From Rhynchopus sp. YZ270_cl-10 (Eukaryota > Euglenozoa > Diplonemea > Diplonemida > Diplonemidae), in the NCBI GenBank assembly GCA_964035575.1, contig OZ037903.1, positions 335,001-399,000 on the forward strand: a stretch of 64,000 nt of DNA, read 5' to 3'. Below are positions 20,792 to 32,010 of this stretch, one piece after another. Position numbers and translations under genes: made by a program. Position 1 is the first letter of the stretch. Every line of letters begins with the position of its first letter. A model generated the notes under the pieces. That model saw nothing but the letters and a program-made list of their open reading frames with translations, was not told the origin of the DNA and searched no databases.

Positions 20792-23700
20792 CTAAGTCTC
20801 CACACGTTTAAACGCTGATACCTCCAATCCCCCGTATGGGTTCCGTTTCGTATTGGACCGCGTGATCTCCATCATAATCGCCGCCATGTGGGACTCAAGA
20901 GACTGCATTGTGCTTGTTATCTTGCGTGTCTCCATTGCTAGCTGGTCAATCTGTGGATTCAAAAAAGGTTATAAGACGAACCTAAGCCTGCCACCTTAAC
21001 AAAATAAAGACATTTAAAGGGTAAAGGTCTGCAAACACGTTGCCGTACACCGGATAGGCAGAGATTTCTCTTTTGAAAGCTTGGTTGTATTAGTGACACT
21101 CAAGAATGAACTCTTTTATTTCCATTGCATACCTTACACTCTACACGTCCTATACGCCCTGCAATCTCTGTTGTATCGCCGTCACCTGCAGCAGCCTTCC
21201 TCCTCAGGCTATGCTGTGACAGCATCTGTGGTGTGAGCTCTTCATCCCCTGGATGTGTCGCCTCTGTCTCTGCAACAGAAGGAGCCACTTCTGTATGCAA
21301 AGACCCGCAAGAGGGACGCCCGCTGTGATAATGGAATGTGTTTTTTTTTTTTGTTTTTTTTTTTTTTGTTTGAAAACTTTGACAACGTACCCCACGAACG
21401 GGCAATCCACGTTTATTTATCTCTTACCTCCCCCAAAAATTGGCTGATCTATTCATCTCCGTGAGACACACACCAGCCTATGAAACGCTAATAAGAGCGG
21501 GAGGAAAAAAAAAATCCCTCCCCCTTCAAATGATTTTTTTGAAATATGAGAACCCCAAAAAAAAATACCTTTCTTGTTGAATCGCAGGACCGTTGTGATC
21601 ATTGTAAGAGAATACCGAGTCGTCTAGCCTTGTTGTTTCAAAGAGCGTTTGGGTGTTTTCTGCGGGGGATTCGTGGGTTGGGGAGATACGTTGTGTGTCT
21701 GTGAGGATGACCCCGTCGCTCGCGAGCGAGGCACGTTTCGCCGCCTGCGCGGCTGTCCGCATTCTGCGAAAGGACTGTGTTGCGCCAAAGGAGTTCTCTT
21801 TGCGAGGTACTGCGAAGGCACTGCTGTTGCTCCCCGTTGACGACTTCCTCCGTGGCTCAGCCTCCGGTGGGTGCAACACCTTCTCCCCCCCGTGCCCTAG
21901 TGCATTAGCCAAATCGTTTGGATCCAAAAACGACGGTCTCGTCGCCTTCACCTTCCCCCCCGTCGTAAGCTCATTAATCCCCCTCTTCACCGCCTCTGCC
22001 TGCATTCTCTCTCTCAACTCATCATAATCCTTTAAAAGCTTTGCAAAGTCGTAGGTATGCAGCTGGAACATATCGCAATACGAGAGTGCCTGTATGCTTG
22101 CGTTTCTTGTCATCTCAGGGTTCAAGAGCGCGAGCTGTAGATTGGTGTGGTTTTTTTTGTTTGCAATTTATTCAATCTCTCTGTGACAAATTTATAGAGT
22201 GATTATGTCGTGCTGACAGAAGTTATCTAGCAATCGACATTAGGGGTGAATAACTATTTATTGCATGATGTAAAGTGCACTTTATATCACGAGGGAGCTA
22301 TGGTTCCGAGTTGTAGGTTTTAGTACACGAGCGCAGCGAGTGTACTAATATGCAACTCGGAACCATAGCTCCCGAGCTATATGAAGTGCGCTTTACAGAA
22401 TGCAATACGATATTTTATCTCACGGGGATATAAACGAGCGCTTGATTTTGCGATTTTTGCTGTAAAAAAGTGACGTAAAGTAGGCTTCGTCACGTATTTT
22501 TGGCTTGGGATAGGTGGGAGAGTGACATAAAGCTTATTCATATGGGTGTAGGGAGAAGGAGAGGTCGTGTTGGTGATGCAAGACGGGTAGGAGTTTCATG
22601 TTTGACGCTGACAATCCCACTTTGAAGGCTACCCATTCTCCCACTTGCCAAAGTAGGCGCCTCTCGATGCTGATCTCTTGAGTAAAGGGGCCCCGAATAA
22701 GTTAATACCCCCAAATAATAGCTATTTTCCCAAATAACTTTTTATACTGCGTATACTGTGTATACTGTGTATACTGTGTATACTGTGTATACTGTGTATA
22801 CTGTGTATACTGTGTATACTGTGTATACTGTGTATACTGTGTATACTGTGTATACTGTGTATACTGTGTATACTGTGTATACTGTGTATACTGTGTATAC
22901 TGTGTATACTGTGTATACTGTGTATACTGTGTATACTGTGTATACTGTGTATACTGTGTATACTGTGTATACTGTGTATACTGTGTATACTGTGTATACT
23001 GTGTATACTGTGTATACTGTGTATACTGTGTATACTGTGTATACTGTGTATACTGTGTATACTGTGTATACTGTGTATACTGTGTATACTGTGTATACTG
23101 TGTATACTGTGTATACTGTGTATACTGTGTATACTGTGTATACTGTGGAAATTTGTTGTTGTGTTGAGTTTTTGTAGTGTGGACACCTGCGTGATGATAA
23201 AGTATATTATGTCATGACATAAAGCTTTATGTCACGATCCCAGCTATCCCAAGCCAAAAATACGTGACGTAAAGCCTACTTTACGTCACGCTTTTTTACA
23301 GCTAAAATCGCAAAAATCAAGGGCGAGTTTATATCACTAGTGAGATAAAAGCCTTTAAAAAAATTGATAGTCTGGGAAGAGTTCAGAGAAAAAGATAAGA
23401 AGATAAGAAGAAGAAGGCGGATGCGAGGCTTGATGAAATAATGAGTGTAGTGCATACCTCGCCAAAGAAGTCACCGCGTTTGACAGTGGCCACAACAGTA
23501 CCATATGATATGTTAGGGTCCGGTTCGCCCATCTCGTTTTGTGCAGGTATTATGACGTCTGCAAAGCCGTGCATGATGAAGTACATTTCGTTTCCCTTCT
23601 CGCCATATTCGATGATGAAGCAGTCCGGTTCGCAGTATGTCTGCTCAAGGCATGAAGCTAGCTCGAGCTTGCAGTCGACGGAGAGGCTTTCGAACATAGG

Positions 23701-25742
23701 TACCTGGTTTTGGTGGTTTTTTTTGTGGTTTTTTGGGTACTTCGGGTTAGATTATTCGAAAGAACTATACTAAGAAGTGGTGCACTTTACATCGTGCAAA
23801 AAAGAGAAAAAAAATGGTTTGATACCTTCGCAATGAGCACTACCCGTACGTAGAGCCCTACTTCTTTTTGCATCGGAAGCGGGAGTCTCTCGAGGATGTG
23901 TGCAAACCCTGCTGCCGCGTTCTGCTGTAGCGAGTGGTACTGGAAGGATAGGACCTCCTGCTGGAGCGAGGAGGGGATGCCGTACTGTCGCATGATGGCA
24001 AGGGTTTCTCGCATGGAGTCGCGGTTCTGCTCTGAGATGTCTGCCTTGACGAGCAGGGCAGACATGGTGGCGACAACGTGCCCCTGCAGCAGCAGCGAGA
24101 ACATCATCACCACCGCTGCGTATGTGTACACAAGACCCGTCTCCACCTTCGCCAGACCCTGTGTCGTCAGCAACGCCCAGCACCACCACGCAGAGTACAG
24201 ATACCGGATGAACGTTGAGTCCGAACATTTGTCCATCCCAAACTCCTCATTCGGACAATTGGTGTCCTTCTCCTCCAGCTGGAACGTAGCAATCATCATC
24301 CTCCCAATCACTAGCCAGTTCATCGTCAGCAGCAGCATTGTCACCATCTTCGTAATAGGCGACACCCAAAAGTAAAACTGCACCACCGAAGGGTCCATGT
24401 TCCCACGGTCCGCAAGGCGGAACAGCGACTTCCACTTCACCACCTTGATCACCCGGAAAGAGCGGAACACACGCCACGCCCACCCCACGCCAAACAAATA
24501 GTAGCAAAACAGGTCAAAAGGGATGCCCGATATCGTGTCCACAAAAAGGTACCCCGAGCGGGCGTAAATGCGGAGGATATCTCGTCGGTTTGTAACCAGG
24601 TGGAACGCACGGTCCTCCTCCTGCACAGCAGTGTTCATACACATCAGGACGTCGAGTAGCATCAGCGCTGTCACAATCCAGTCGCACACCTGCGTTGGCG
24701 CTGTCGGCTCCAACTTAAAAATCGCCTGAATCGGCGGGAACACATTCGTGTACACAATGATCAGCAACACAAGCAAATCCCACCACCTTCTGATGTAATA
24801 ATCCGGGGCAAAGCAGGGCAGGTCGTACATCAACCCGTGAATCTGAAAGGGGTGTGTTATGGACAGCAAAAACTTTCAAATATTACCTCATCAAATCGGA
24901 AATACACCCTCGAGCACAAAGCAAGACAGAAAAAAAGAAACCCTTGCTCATACACCACTCATTCGCACCTCTGCTACGCTTTAAGCCAAAAAAAAAAAAA
25001 CACATACCCTCTGCCTTGCCTGCTTCTTCTTGTCTGTAATATACTCCTCCTTTTCTTCATCTTTTTGCGACTGGCGGACGAGGTCGAGGAGACCCTTCAT
25101 TTTTAGGGGTTCGGTTTTGGCTTTTGGGGAGCGCGCTGTTGTTGTGATGGAGTATACGTCACTTGCGCCCGGGTCTACTTCGTCTACAACCACTTGAGAG
25201 ACTCGGTTCAACCTTGCTGCGAGGAACCCTGCATCCGTTGAAGTGGTCACAGAACGCTCGATACTTTGATAGAACTTCACAAACTCATCAAACCCAATAC
25301 CACCATCACCATCACGGTCCAGCCGCTTGATCAGCTCTATCTCCAATTTGGAATCCCCCTCGGTCACCCCCAGGTCTCTCAGCATCGCGCCTAGCTCCAC
25401 TATATCAATCCCCCCATCTTGGTTTTTATCATATTTCGCGAAGGCTTCTCTCAGTTTTTCAACAGTGCTGTATTCTATGGGTGCTCGGATGAGGCGTTTA
25501 GTGAGCGGGTTGGTTGTTTCGCAGAAGGTGTTCGTATCGTCAGATGCGACGCTTCGTCGAAGATTCTTCATATTCGTTGCATGCTGGCTGCGTGTCAAAG
25601 GAGACTGTGGAAGAGACGAAGAACTCTTCGGGCACGACGCAGCAATATTCGTCCCTCCCCCCACATCAAGTATATACTCTTCGTTTTCATCGTCATCATC
25701 AATATTATCTAGATCCACCCGAAGCTCTCCTTTTCCAGACAT
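20792..25742 (-). CDS. EF-hand, voltage-sensor and cyclic-nucleotide-binding ion channel
   Basis: Six exons: 25742-25008, 24842-23826, 23703-23458, 22134-21569, 21322-21133, 20950-20792; 970 residues. An EF-hand pair sits in the N-terminus, with loops DKNQDGGIDIVE (about 104-115) and DRDGDGGIGFDE (about 144-155). A six-helix channel core follows: the first helix at WWDLLVLLIIVYTNVF, then an S4-like helix RVFRSFRVIKVVKW (about 370-383). In the pore, the place of TTVGYGD is taken by TTQGLAKVE (about 471), so there is no GYG. After a C-linker comes a cyclic-nucleotide-binding domain (EKGNEMYFIMHGFADVI, RGDFFGE, then LALLNPEMTRNASIQAL). The C-terminus is Ser/Thr-rich and ends in a short helix. 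Introns start GTATGT, GTATCA, GTATGC, GTATTT and GTATGC. Intron 3 (22135-23457) hosts a mobile element and a minisatellite; intron 5 has degenerate A and D repeats. The last two exons rest on frame and splice sites alone. Ion selectivity is unknown. Confidence 0.88.
22243..23350 (-). mobile_element. Composite TIR plus foldback element in a channel intron
   Basis: The TIR core spans 22413-23350: it begins TTTTATCTCACGGGGATATA and ends as the inverse (TATATCACTAGTGAGATAAAA), with arms of roughly 120 bp containing GCCAAAAATACGTGACG. Its left neighbour, 22243-22412, is a foldback module with long arms (GAGGGAGCTATGGTTCCGAG / CTCGGAACCATAGCTCCC) and the apical palindrome TAGTACACGAGCGCAGCGAG. The same two modules, joined in the same order but inverted, make up 31024-32010. 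The core here holds the TATACTGTG minisatellite and no coding sequence. It lies wholly in intron 3 of the channel gene. Confidence 0.75.
22742..23146. repeat. 9-bp minisatellite TATACTGTG, about 45 copies
   Basis: About 405 bp of almost perfect TATACTGTG units; only the first differs clearly (TATACTGCG). Because 9 is divisible by 3, both strands stay open in some frames, giving long false ORFs. It sits between the inverted arms of the element at 22413-23350. Confidence 0.97.
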
Positions 25743-26540
25743 TTAAGAGGTCCACCCTTAGGGTCTTTTTGAGGAAAAAAAGAAAAAAAAAAAAAGCCCC
25801 AGAGTGGGTGTGGCCTGAGGTAGGGCGGTTGACCCTGCCTATTTCAAATATAATTCATTTCCCGCGGGGTTATCTTTCGATGTGCATGGTTTTGGTTTTT
25901 GTGTGGTTGTGTGTGTTTTATTTTCCTGGAATGGAGATTAGGAGGGAGAGATAAAAGGAATATTTGAAAGAATGAAGGCAAAATTTATGGAGAGGAAGGA
26001 GAAGAGAGAAAAAAAAAGGGAAATCGTTTTGTTTCTTTTTCGTTGCAATAACTTTCTTTGGGGGAGGAGGGAGGGGGAGGAGGCAGGAGGAGGGTCTAAA
26101 TACAGAAACATTGAGAATGGAAAGGAAGAACAGAATATTTTTTTTTCTATCGGTAAACGATACAAAAAGGGGTTACACCGACGTTGCCATCTAAACGTAC
26201 ATAGGAGGGGAGGGAGTGGGTACGACAACGACGAGATGAGAAATTTTTATTTTTTTGAGGAGGAAAATGGACGATTGACAGAAGTGTGTTTGGGAGGGTA
26301 ATCATAATAGGAAAATCGACAGATACTGAGCGATATCTCCGACTGACCCGATTCCAGCCTTTTAACTACGATAAGGCCATTTCCCGCCTCTTTTAAACTA
26401 ACCTCCCCCTACCACTTCGCCAAAACCATCGCCATTATCAGTGTAAGTAATAACATTCTACAATAACAGAACGACATCCAAAGGACGTTCCAACAATAGA
26501 GAAAAATCGGATGAAATACACCTAATCCATTCGCAGAGTA

Positions 26541-26625
26541 GGACCCACCTGATTTTTATCACACGTATAGGGCCGTACAGACTCCCTATACGCGCCTATA
26601 CGCGGGGTAAAAACCAGGTGGAGGT
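26541..26625. repeat. Short palindromic MITE-like element
   Basis: GGACCCACCTGATTTTTATC at the left and GGTAAAAACCAGGTGGAGGTC at the right are inverse, with inner CGTATAGG / CCTATACG arms. Confidence 0.55.
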
Positions 26626-27683
26626 CTACAGAAAAACTGTGACAAAGAAAGAGAATCGAGTTGAAATACAGAAGCCCTCTCGTGAACAGTGTACCTTTGG
26701 TACAATGACCGAACTGTACCGGGAGAGAAGTTGACAGTGCAAAAAAACACCTCTATAGGAGAGCATTTAGTTCTCTCTGTGAGGGACAGAATGCCCTAGG
26801 TACTAAAGTTTTTTTCAAAAAATTAACTTCAATTGTTGTGGTGACAATTCCATTGCCACACTCCAGATCCAAAGAATACAAAGGAGGTTAAAAAGAGAAG
26901 GGAAATTCAAAGATGAATGCGAATCTCGCACACACATCTAGCTAAAACAAAACCTAGACAATATCATCATCAGCTAAACTGATCTTGATAACAATAAAAT
27001 TTTCCCTGTTTTTTTTTTTCGTTGAAAGGATTCAAGAGGGAAATACTGTGATACAAGATCTGATCGTTCGCTTGTCTAGTTTCTTAATACACTACGTGTT
27101 ACGAAAAATATAACACACATACACTGCCTCAGACTACAATAGAAAAAATAGAGATAATTTGAACGAGCTTTTGCTGAGGTGGCCACTCTCTGTTTTCCAA
27201 CTTTTTTTTTTCCAGAGAAAACTAAAAGTTGAAATAACGGCTGCCCATTGCATACACCCTGAAGAAAACTCTGGGTAATTTGGCACCTTTTTTTTGGACG
27301 CCTAACATGCTTAGATGACTGTACATCCAAAGAGAAGGTTGTTAAAGGTAAAAAGCCTGATTGGTCTTTGCAAAAAAAAAAAAATACAAAAAGGCTACCT
27401 TAAGAAATTCAAAGAAAACACATGCGAACAAAAAAAAAATTTTTTTTTTGATAAATTGTTGTAGTGTAGTTGCCACAGTTGTGCAAATCTCCACTTTCCA
27501 ATATTGCTTTTTTTTTTGTTTGATTTGCACCCGAGCCAACCGTCTAAAGATTGACTTTCTTGGGAGACAGGCCTAAACCTAAATCAGAGAGAGGAATGCA
27601 TACAGTGGTGGGGTGAGTTCAAATGACCCGTTGGTCATTTGAGAGAGATTGGTGCGACCGAGCCCAAAAAAAAAAAGAGAAAA

Positions 27684-27723
27684 GTTTGTAAGATGAACCT
27701 AAGCCTCTGGTGCTTAGTCACCT
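27684..27723 (+). repeat. Family A hairpin repeat
   Basis: GTTTGTAAGATGAACCTAAG, loop CCTCTGGTG, CTTAGTCACCT. The loop differs (CTCTGGT) while both stems are kept. Confidence 0.65.
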
Positions 27724-28052
27724 GAGACAAAAAATGTACACTTTTGTGGACTTCTAGTAGGCTTTGGTGGAGGCAAACTAGCTGGTTTCACGCCACACCA
27801 GAATATTCCTTTTTCTTCCAGTCGTATCAGCAACCCTCCATCACAGGTGATAAGGTGATTGGCCGTTACAACAAAAAAAAAAAGAGGATAAGATGAACCT
27901 AAGCTCAGTGCTTAGTCACCTTAAAGGGGAAGGGGGGTAAACGTTGGAAAAAAATTGGATTGACAATATTGTAGGTGAAAATCAACACCCAAAAAAGAAG
28001 TTTTATCAGATGAAGTCCCTCATCTCATGATGAGTCACCGTAATAAAAGCAG

Positions 28053-28514
28053 ACCGTAAACGTAAAATATATGGACCGCAAAAATGTTACAGTTTTGATA
28101 TTTTGCTGAATTAGTGTAGCTGCCATATAGAAAGGCTTCACTGTGCAGTACAGAAGGATGAGCAAATCAACCATCAAACTGTCGTCTGGTTCAGGTGATG
28201 CGGAGTGGGCGAGGCGCAGTCGTTTCCGCGATGTGCTTGCGGCTGCACGGCGGCGCTTGGGGCGATATTGTGTGATAGAGCCTGCAGCATGGTACATGCG
28301 TGTACCATTCCTTGTTGGTTACATAACAGAAGGTGCGTGCGAATTGATCTTCCAGGATACGCATGGTGGCGTCACTGAGCGGCCGCTCAGCTGGGTAGGA
28401 TGGAAAAACCGCTAAATACCCTGTAAAAAAAAAACGCATCTGAACCATAAAAATGTTACAACTCTCAGAAAAATCAAAGTTCGATAATTGGTCCATATAT
28501 TTTACGTTTACGGT
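28053..28514. mobile_element. 462-bp element with 25-bp perfect terminal inverted repeats
   Basis: The left end ACCGTAAACGTAAAATATAT is repeated as the exact inverse at 28490-28514, 25 of 25 bp. The interior is GC-rich and coding-like, with open frames of about 90-100 codons on both strands, one ending in a basic PKRRRAAASTSRKRLRL stretch. None is recognised as a transposase. AAAATGTTACA boxes lie near both ends. No target duplication was found. Confidence 0.7.
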
Positions 28515-29538
28515 ATGATAAAATATAATCTAAAGGGTGAAAGATGAAGCAAAAAAAAAAAAAAAAAACGCGAATTACATGTACACTTCATATCGAGAGA
28601 GAAAAAAAACCCTCATTTCTCCTTCTAGCACTGTAGAAATGGGTTGAAGAGGGGGAGATATGGAACGGTGATTTTAACAAAATAAAAAAAGAAGTCGTTT
28701 CCTTCTAAAGGGAACGAAGCTTCAATATATCTAGGTGAATGGGGGTAGGAAAGCAGAGTGTGTGTGGGGAGAGTGTGTGGTTTTGGAGCAAAAAACAAAA
28801 ACAAAAAAATCGAGAGAGGTGTGTGACTACAAACAAAAAGAACGTCTTTTTTTTTGTGGTTTTGTTGTTTTGTCGTGAGCATCTGACTTTACCTTATACA
28901 TTATTTTTTGTCAAAAGCCGTTCACAATTTTGTTCTGGAATAGAACGCAAAAGATCCGAGAAAAAAAAAAACGCCTTAAAAAAAAAAAAAGAAGGAAAAT
29001 GTTCATATCATCTCACAACAACAGCAAAAAAGAAAAAAAGAAAAAAAAGCACGTCTTTTATTGGTATGGGATGGAACGTGGAGACTCTTCTTCTTTGCAA
29101 AGGGTGTATCCTTGACACTTTGTACTCCGCAGTTCAGCCCATAAAAAGGCCTACAACAGGAAAAGGCCCAATGGGGGCATACATTTAGCAGGGACGAAAA
29201 CAACAAAGAAATATCCATAGAAGTAGGGAAATACATTACTATCCGAGGCATTTTTCCGACTGTATTTTGTTCGTTTGTTCATTTGCTTTAAATCGTAGTT
29301 ATTGATCCACTGTACGAGTACCAGCCGTGGATAAAAGCAAAGACAAATAAACCATTGCAACACATCGTGCCGAAAAATGTAAAGAGTTGCCGTGTATTTT
29401 TTGTTGTCCAAAAATCTGACGAACGCATGGACATCAATTTTAGGGGAAACGACAAAAAGTGGACTCTAAAAAATGTGGACGAATTAAACATTAGTCGTAG
29501 TCCACTATATGTCCCCCTACTAAATTTTAATTTAATTT
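28515..29538. other. Intergenic, A/T runs; nothing recognised
   Basis: About 1 kb with long A and T homopolymers. No gene and no clear member of the repeat families is seen. Confidence 0.5.
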
Positions 29539-29582
29539 GATAAATTGTTGGAGTAGTGTAGTTGCCTCGGTTGTGTTGCCAC
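29539..29582 (+). repeat. Family C repeat cut by a transposon
   Basis: Matches the first 44 bp of family C (GATAAATTGTTGGAGTAGTG ... TTGTGTTGCCAC) and stops exactly where the element at 29583 begins, so the insertion is younger than this repeat copy. Confidence 0.7.
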
Positions 29583-30941
29583 TGGGGTGGCCCGGGGGCA
29601 CGGCGCTTAGTTTTTACAAAAAAAATTTAAAAAAATCACAAAAATCAAAAAAAAAATCACAAAAAATCACAAAAATTAAAAAAAAAAATCACAAAAAATC
29701 ACAAATTATCACAAAAAATCACAAACAACTACTACAAAGTCACGGTACATTTGGTCGACTTCCTGCAATCTGAACAGGGTGGAGATCAATAATCACCACA
29801 CACTCAGAAGCGAGTAAAGAGGCAGCAAAAAGCGTAGCCGGCCTCAGACAGTTGTTTATCTTGGCGATTGCCAAGGCACGGGAGCTGGCGGAGGCTCCCC
29901 AAGCACGAGGGCTACCGACTCCAACGGAGGAGGTAGAGGTGGTGTGCGCCGACACTGACGCGACCCCCGTTACCGAAGCGACTCCGGAAACCGACGCGCC
30001 CCCCGACTGCAATTTGTTACATTGCGCTGTCTACAGCACATAGCCGCCACCCACCTGCACACGCTTGTGTTCATTGGAAGGGTCGAGCCGCCTCTCAAGG
30101 CGCGTAAGACCAAGCCGCCGCCGCGCAACATCGGATTGGCCGCCCACATGACGCTGTCATCGCAAATGATGGCATGTTCCTTCTCCAATGGATTTATTGG
30201 GTGTATGTTATACTGGGACAATGTGGTCAGATCGTCTTCAGACCTGGAAAAGTGCACGACATATAAAAGCTTCCGACTGCGGCGGGCGGCCCATTTTCAC
30301 CCTTTTCTTGTTCCTCATCCTCTCTATGTTTTCACTTGCCCCTGATGCTGACAAAAATCACGGATTTGTCCATTTCGGCGTATTGACCCCACCACACAAC
30401 TGTACTGTACTGTATTCCCAATCCCCTGTGTATACTGCGGAAATTGACCAAAAACGAGAACTTGTCCATTTCGGAAAATTGACCCCACCACTGGCCGGAC
30501 GGATTCCGGAAATGCAAATGCAAGTGTTTTCGGCGTGACTGTGTATACTCTATGTACTGTGCACTACCACAGCACAGGACCTCATAAGCTCTCAGTAAGC
30601 TCTCACAGACTCTCACAGGTTCTCGCAGCCTGTTACGTGTCTCACGGAGACGATCATAGATCACCCAACAAAAAATCACAAAAACCAAAAAAAAAAATCA
30701 CAAAAAATCACAAAACCCAAAAAAAAAATCACAAATAATCACAAAAAATCACAAACAATCACAAAAAATCACAAAAAATCACAAAAACCAAAAAAAAAAT
30801 CACAAAAAATCACAAACAATCACAAAAAATCACAAATAATCACAAAAAATCACAAGATTCTTTTTCATAATGTTGTGACTTTTTGTGATTTTTTCCGAAA
30901 AAACACAACGCGCCACTTCCCTGCGCGCCCGGGCCACCCCA
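29583..30941. mobile_element. 1.36-kb DNA transposon with TGGGGTGGCCCGGG ends
   Basis: Perfect 14-bp terminal inverted repeats TGGGGTGGCCCGGG, flanked by GCCAC on both sides (29578-29582 and 30942-30946), a 5-bp target duplication. Inside both ends are runs of short ATCACAAAAA-type repeats (about 29618-29730 and 30660-30865). The centre is GC-rich with a coding-like plus-strand frame of about 85 codons (29777-30043; KARELAEAPQARGLPTPTEE) of unknown kind. Two copies of the shared module TTGTCCATTTCGG ... TTGACCCCACCAC lie at about 30365-30400 and 30465-30495. No transposase was recognised. Confidence 0.8.
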
Positions 30942-30964
30942 GCCACCAACTAATACAGCCAATT

Positions 30965-31016
30965 TTTGAAAACTTGGTTGTATTAGTGTAGTCACCCTAG
31001 AGTGTGTCCCACTATA
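30965..31016 (+). repeat. Family D repeat
   Basis: TTTGAAAACTTGGTTGTATT, AGTGTAGTCACCCTAGAGTG, then TCCCACTATA. Copies lie at 47684 and 63583. It shares TTAGTGTAG with family C. Confidence 0.6.
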
Positions 31017-31023
31017 AAAAAAA

Positions 31024-32010
31024 TTTTATCTAACTCAGTGAAATAAAACTCGTGTAATTTTTCGGATTACCCACAAAAGTGAGTGATATAATATGCCCTT
31101 TTTGTCACTCAATTTGAACCTAAAATACGTGGGCGAGTGAAAAAAAGTATCACTCAGTGAAAAAAAGCACTTTTTCATCACTCCCCTTAAACACGCTCAA
31201 ACACTGCCAAAAACGAGGAAGGACAGGATACATGACACTTACGGATACCAAGTCTCAGCGGGTATGAGAAGCAAGGAGGTGTACAAGAAGAAATGGGACG
31301 AGTTCTTGCGGCTTTCAAACCTCCGTAAGCCATCCAGCTTGGAGGAAGAACATTTCGCTGTCCACTTTTATCATCTTCGCACTGTGCGAAACCTGGCAAC
31401 GAGCACATGCTGGACTACTCACAGCATGTAAACAAGTACCTGGAAATTGAGGCCAGGCGTATCCCAGGTTGACCCCTCATTGAAGACGATGTCGAAAAAT
31501 GAGCAACAGAAGCAGGCCTAAGCCTTCACACCGAGTGACCTGGTCCGCTTCGTGTGACACGGACCTCGAAAACGACACGTACTGGCTTGTGAGGAAGTCC
31601 TGCATCTCAGTAAGGTTCTTCGGTGGATTGCGTACTGCGATCTTTTTTCTTGCTTTTAATCAGGCACCCAAATCCTCACGGGTACCTCAAAACACCTCAT
31701 ACCCCTGCCAAACATAGTATTTCGTAACAAAAATGGCATATTATATACTCACTTTTATAGGTAATCCGCAAAATTAAACTCGTTTATTTCCCCGTTAGAT
31801 AAAAGATCGTATCTGATTCAAAAAGCGCACTTCATTCACCTCGGGTGGTGTGCTTCAGAGTTGCATGCTCCATGGCAACTCGCTGCGCTCGTTACCATGA
31901 ACCATTTTAGTACACTCGCTGCGCTCGTGTACTAAAATCGGCAACTCTGAAGCACACCACCCTCGGGTGAAATAAAGTGCACTTTTTGTCATCAGATAAA
32001 TAACTATTTT
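31024..32010 (+). mobile_element. Composite TIR plus foldback element with a broken tyrosine recombinase
   Basis: The core 31024-31804 starts TTTTATCTAACTCAGTGAAA and ends with the inverse GTTAGATAAAA; its TIRs also share GGATTACC / GGTAATCC and a ...GATATAATATGCC / GGCATATTATATACTC pair. A foldback module (31805-32010) follows, with CAGAGTTGC...GCAACTCTG arms and the apical palindrome TAGTACACTCGCTGCGCTCG. It is the same two-part design as 22243-23350, inverted. The interior (about 31260-31660) carries remains of a tyrosine recombinase: an N-terminal core-binding region (VYKKKWDEFL, FYHLRTVRNLATST) and the beginning of the catalytic region (FTPSDLVRF, the FFGGLR arginine block). The gene is broken by several lesions and lacks the rest of the catalytic domain. 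Confidence 0.7.

Larger units (their letters stand above)
25743..28052. other. Intergenic block upstream of the channel gene
   Basis: No gene is seen in 2.3 kb. Contains a palindromic element (26541-26625), family B (26659-26723), family C (27450-27500), a perfect small hairpin CAAATGACC/GGTCATTTG (27620-27641) and family A copies (27684-27723, 27885-27922, and a divergent one near 28000-28040). Confidence 0.6.

Noticed and set aside
22742-23146. CRISPR-like array
   Set aside because: Units are contiguous with no spacers, in a eukaryotic intron.
22722-23186. Long SIH and YTV repeat ORFs
   Set aside because: Translation of the intronic 9-bp minisatellite; the region is removed by splicing.
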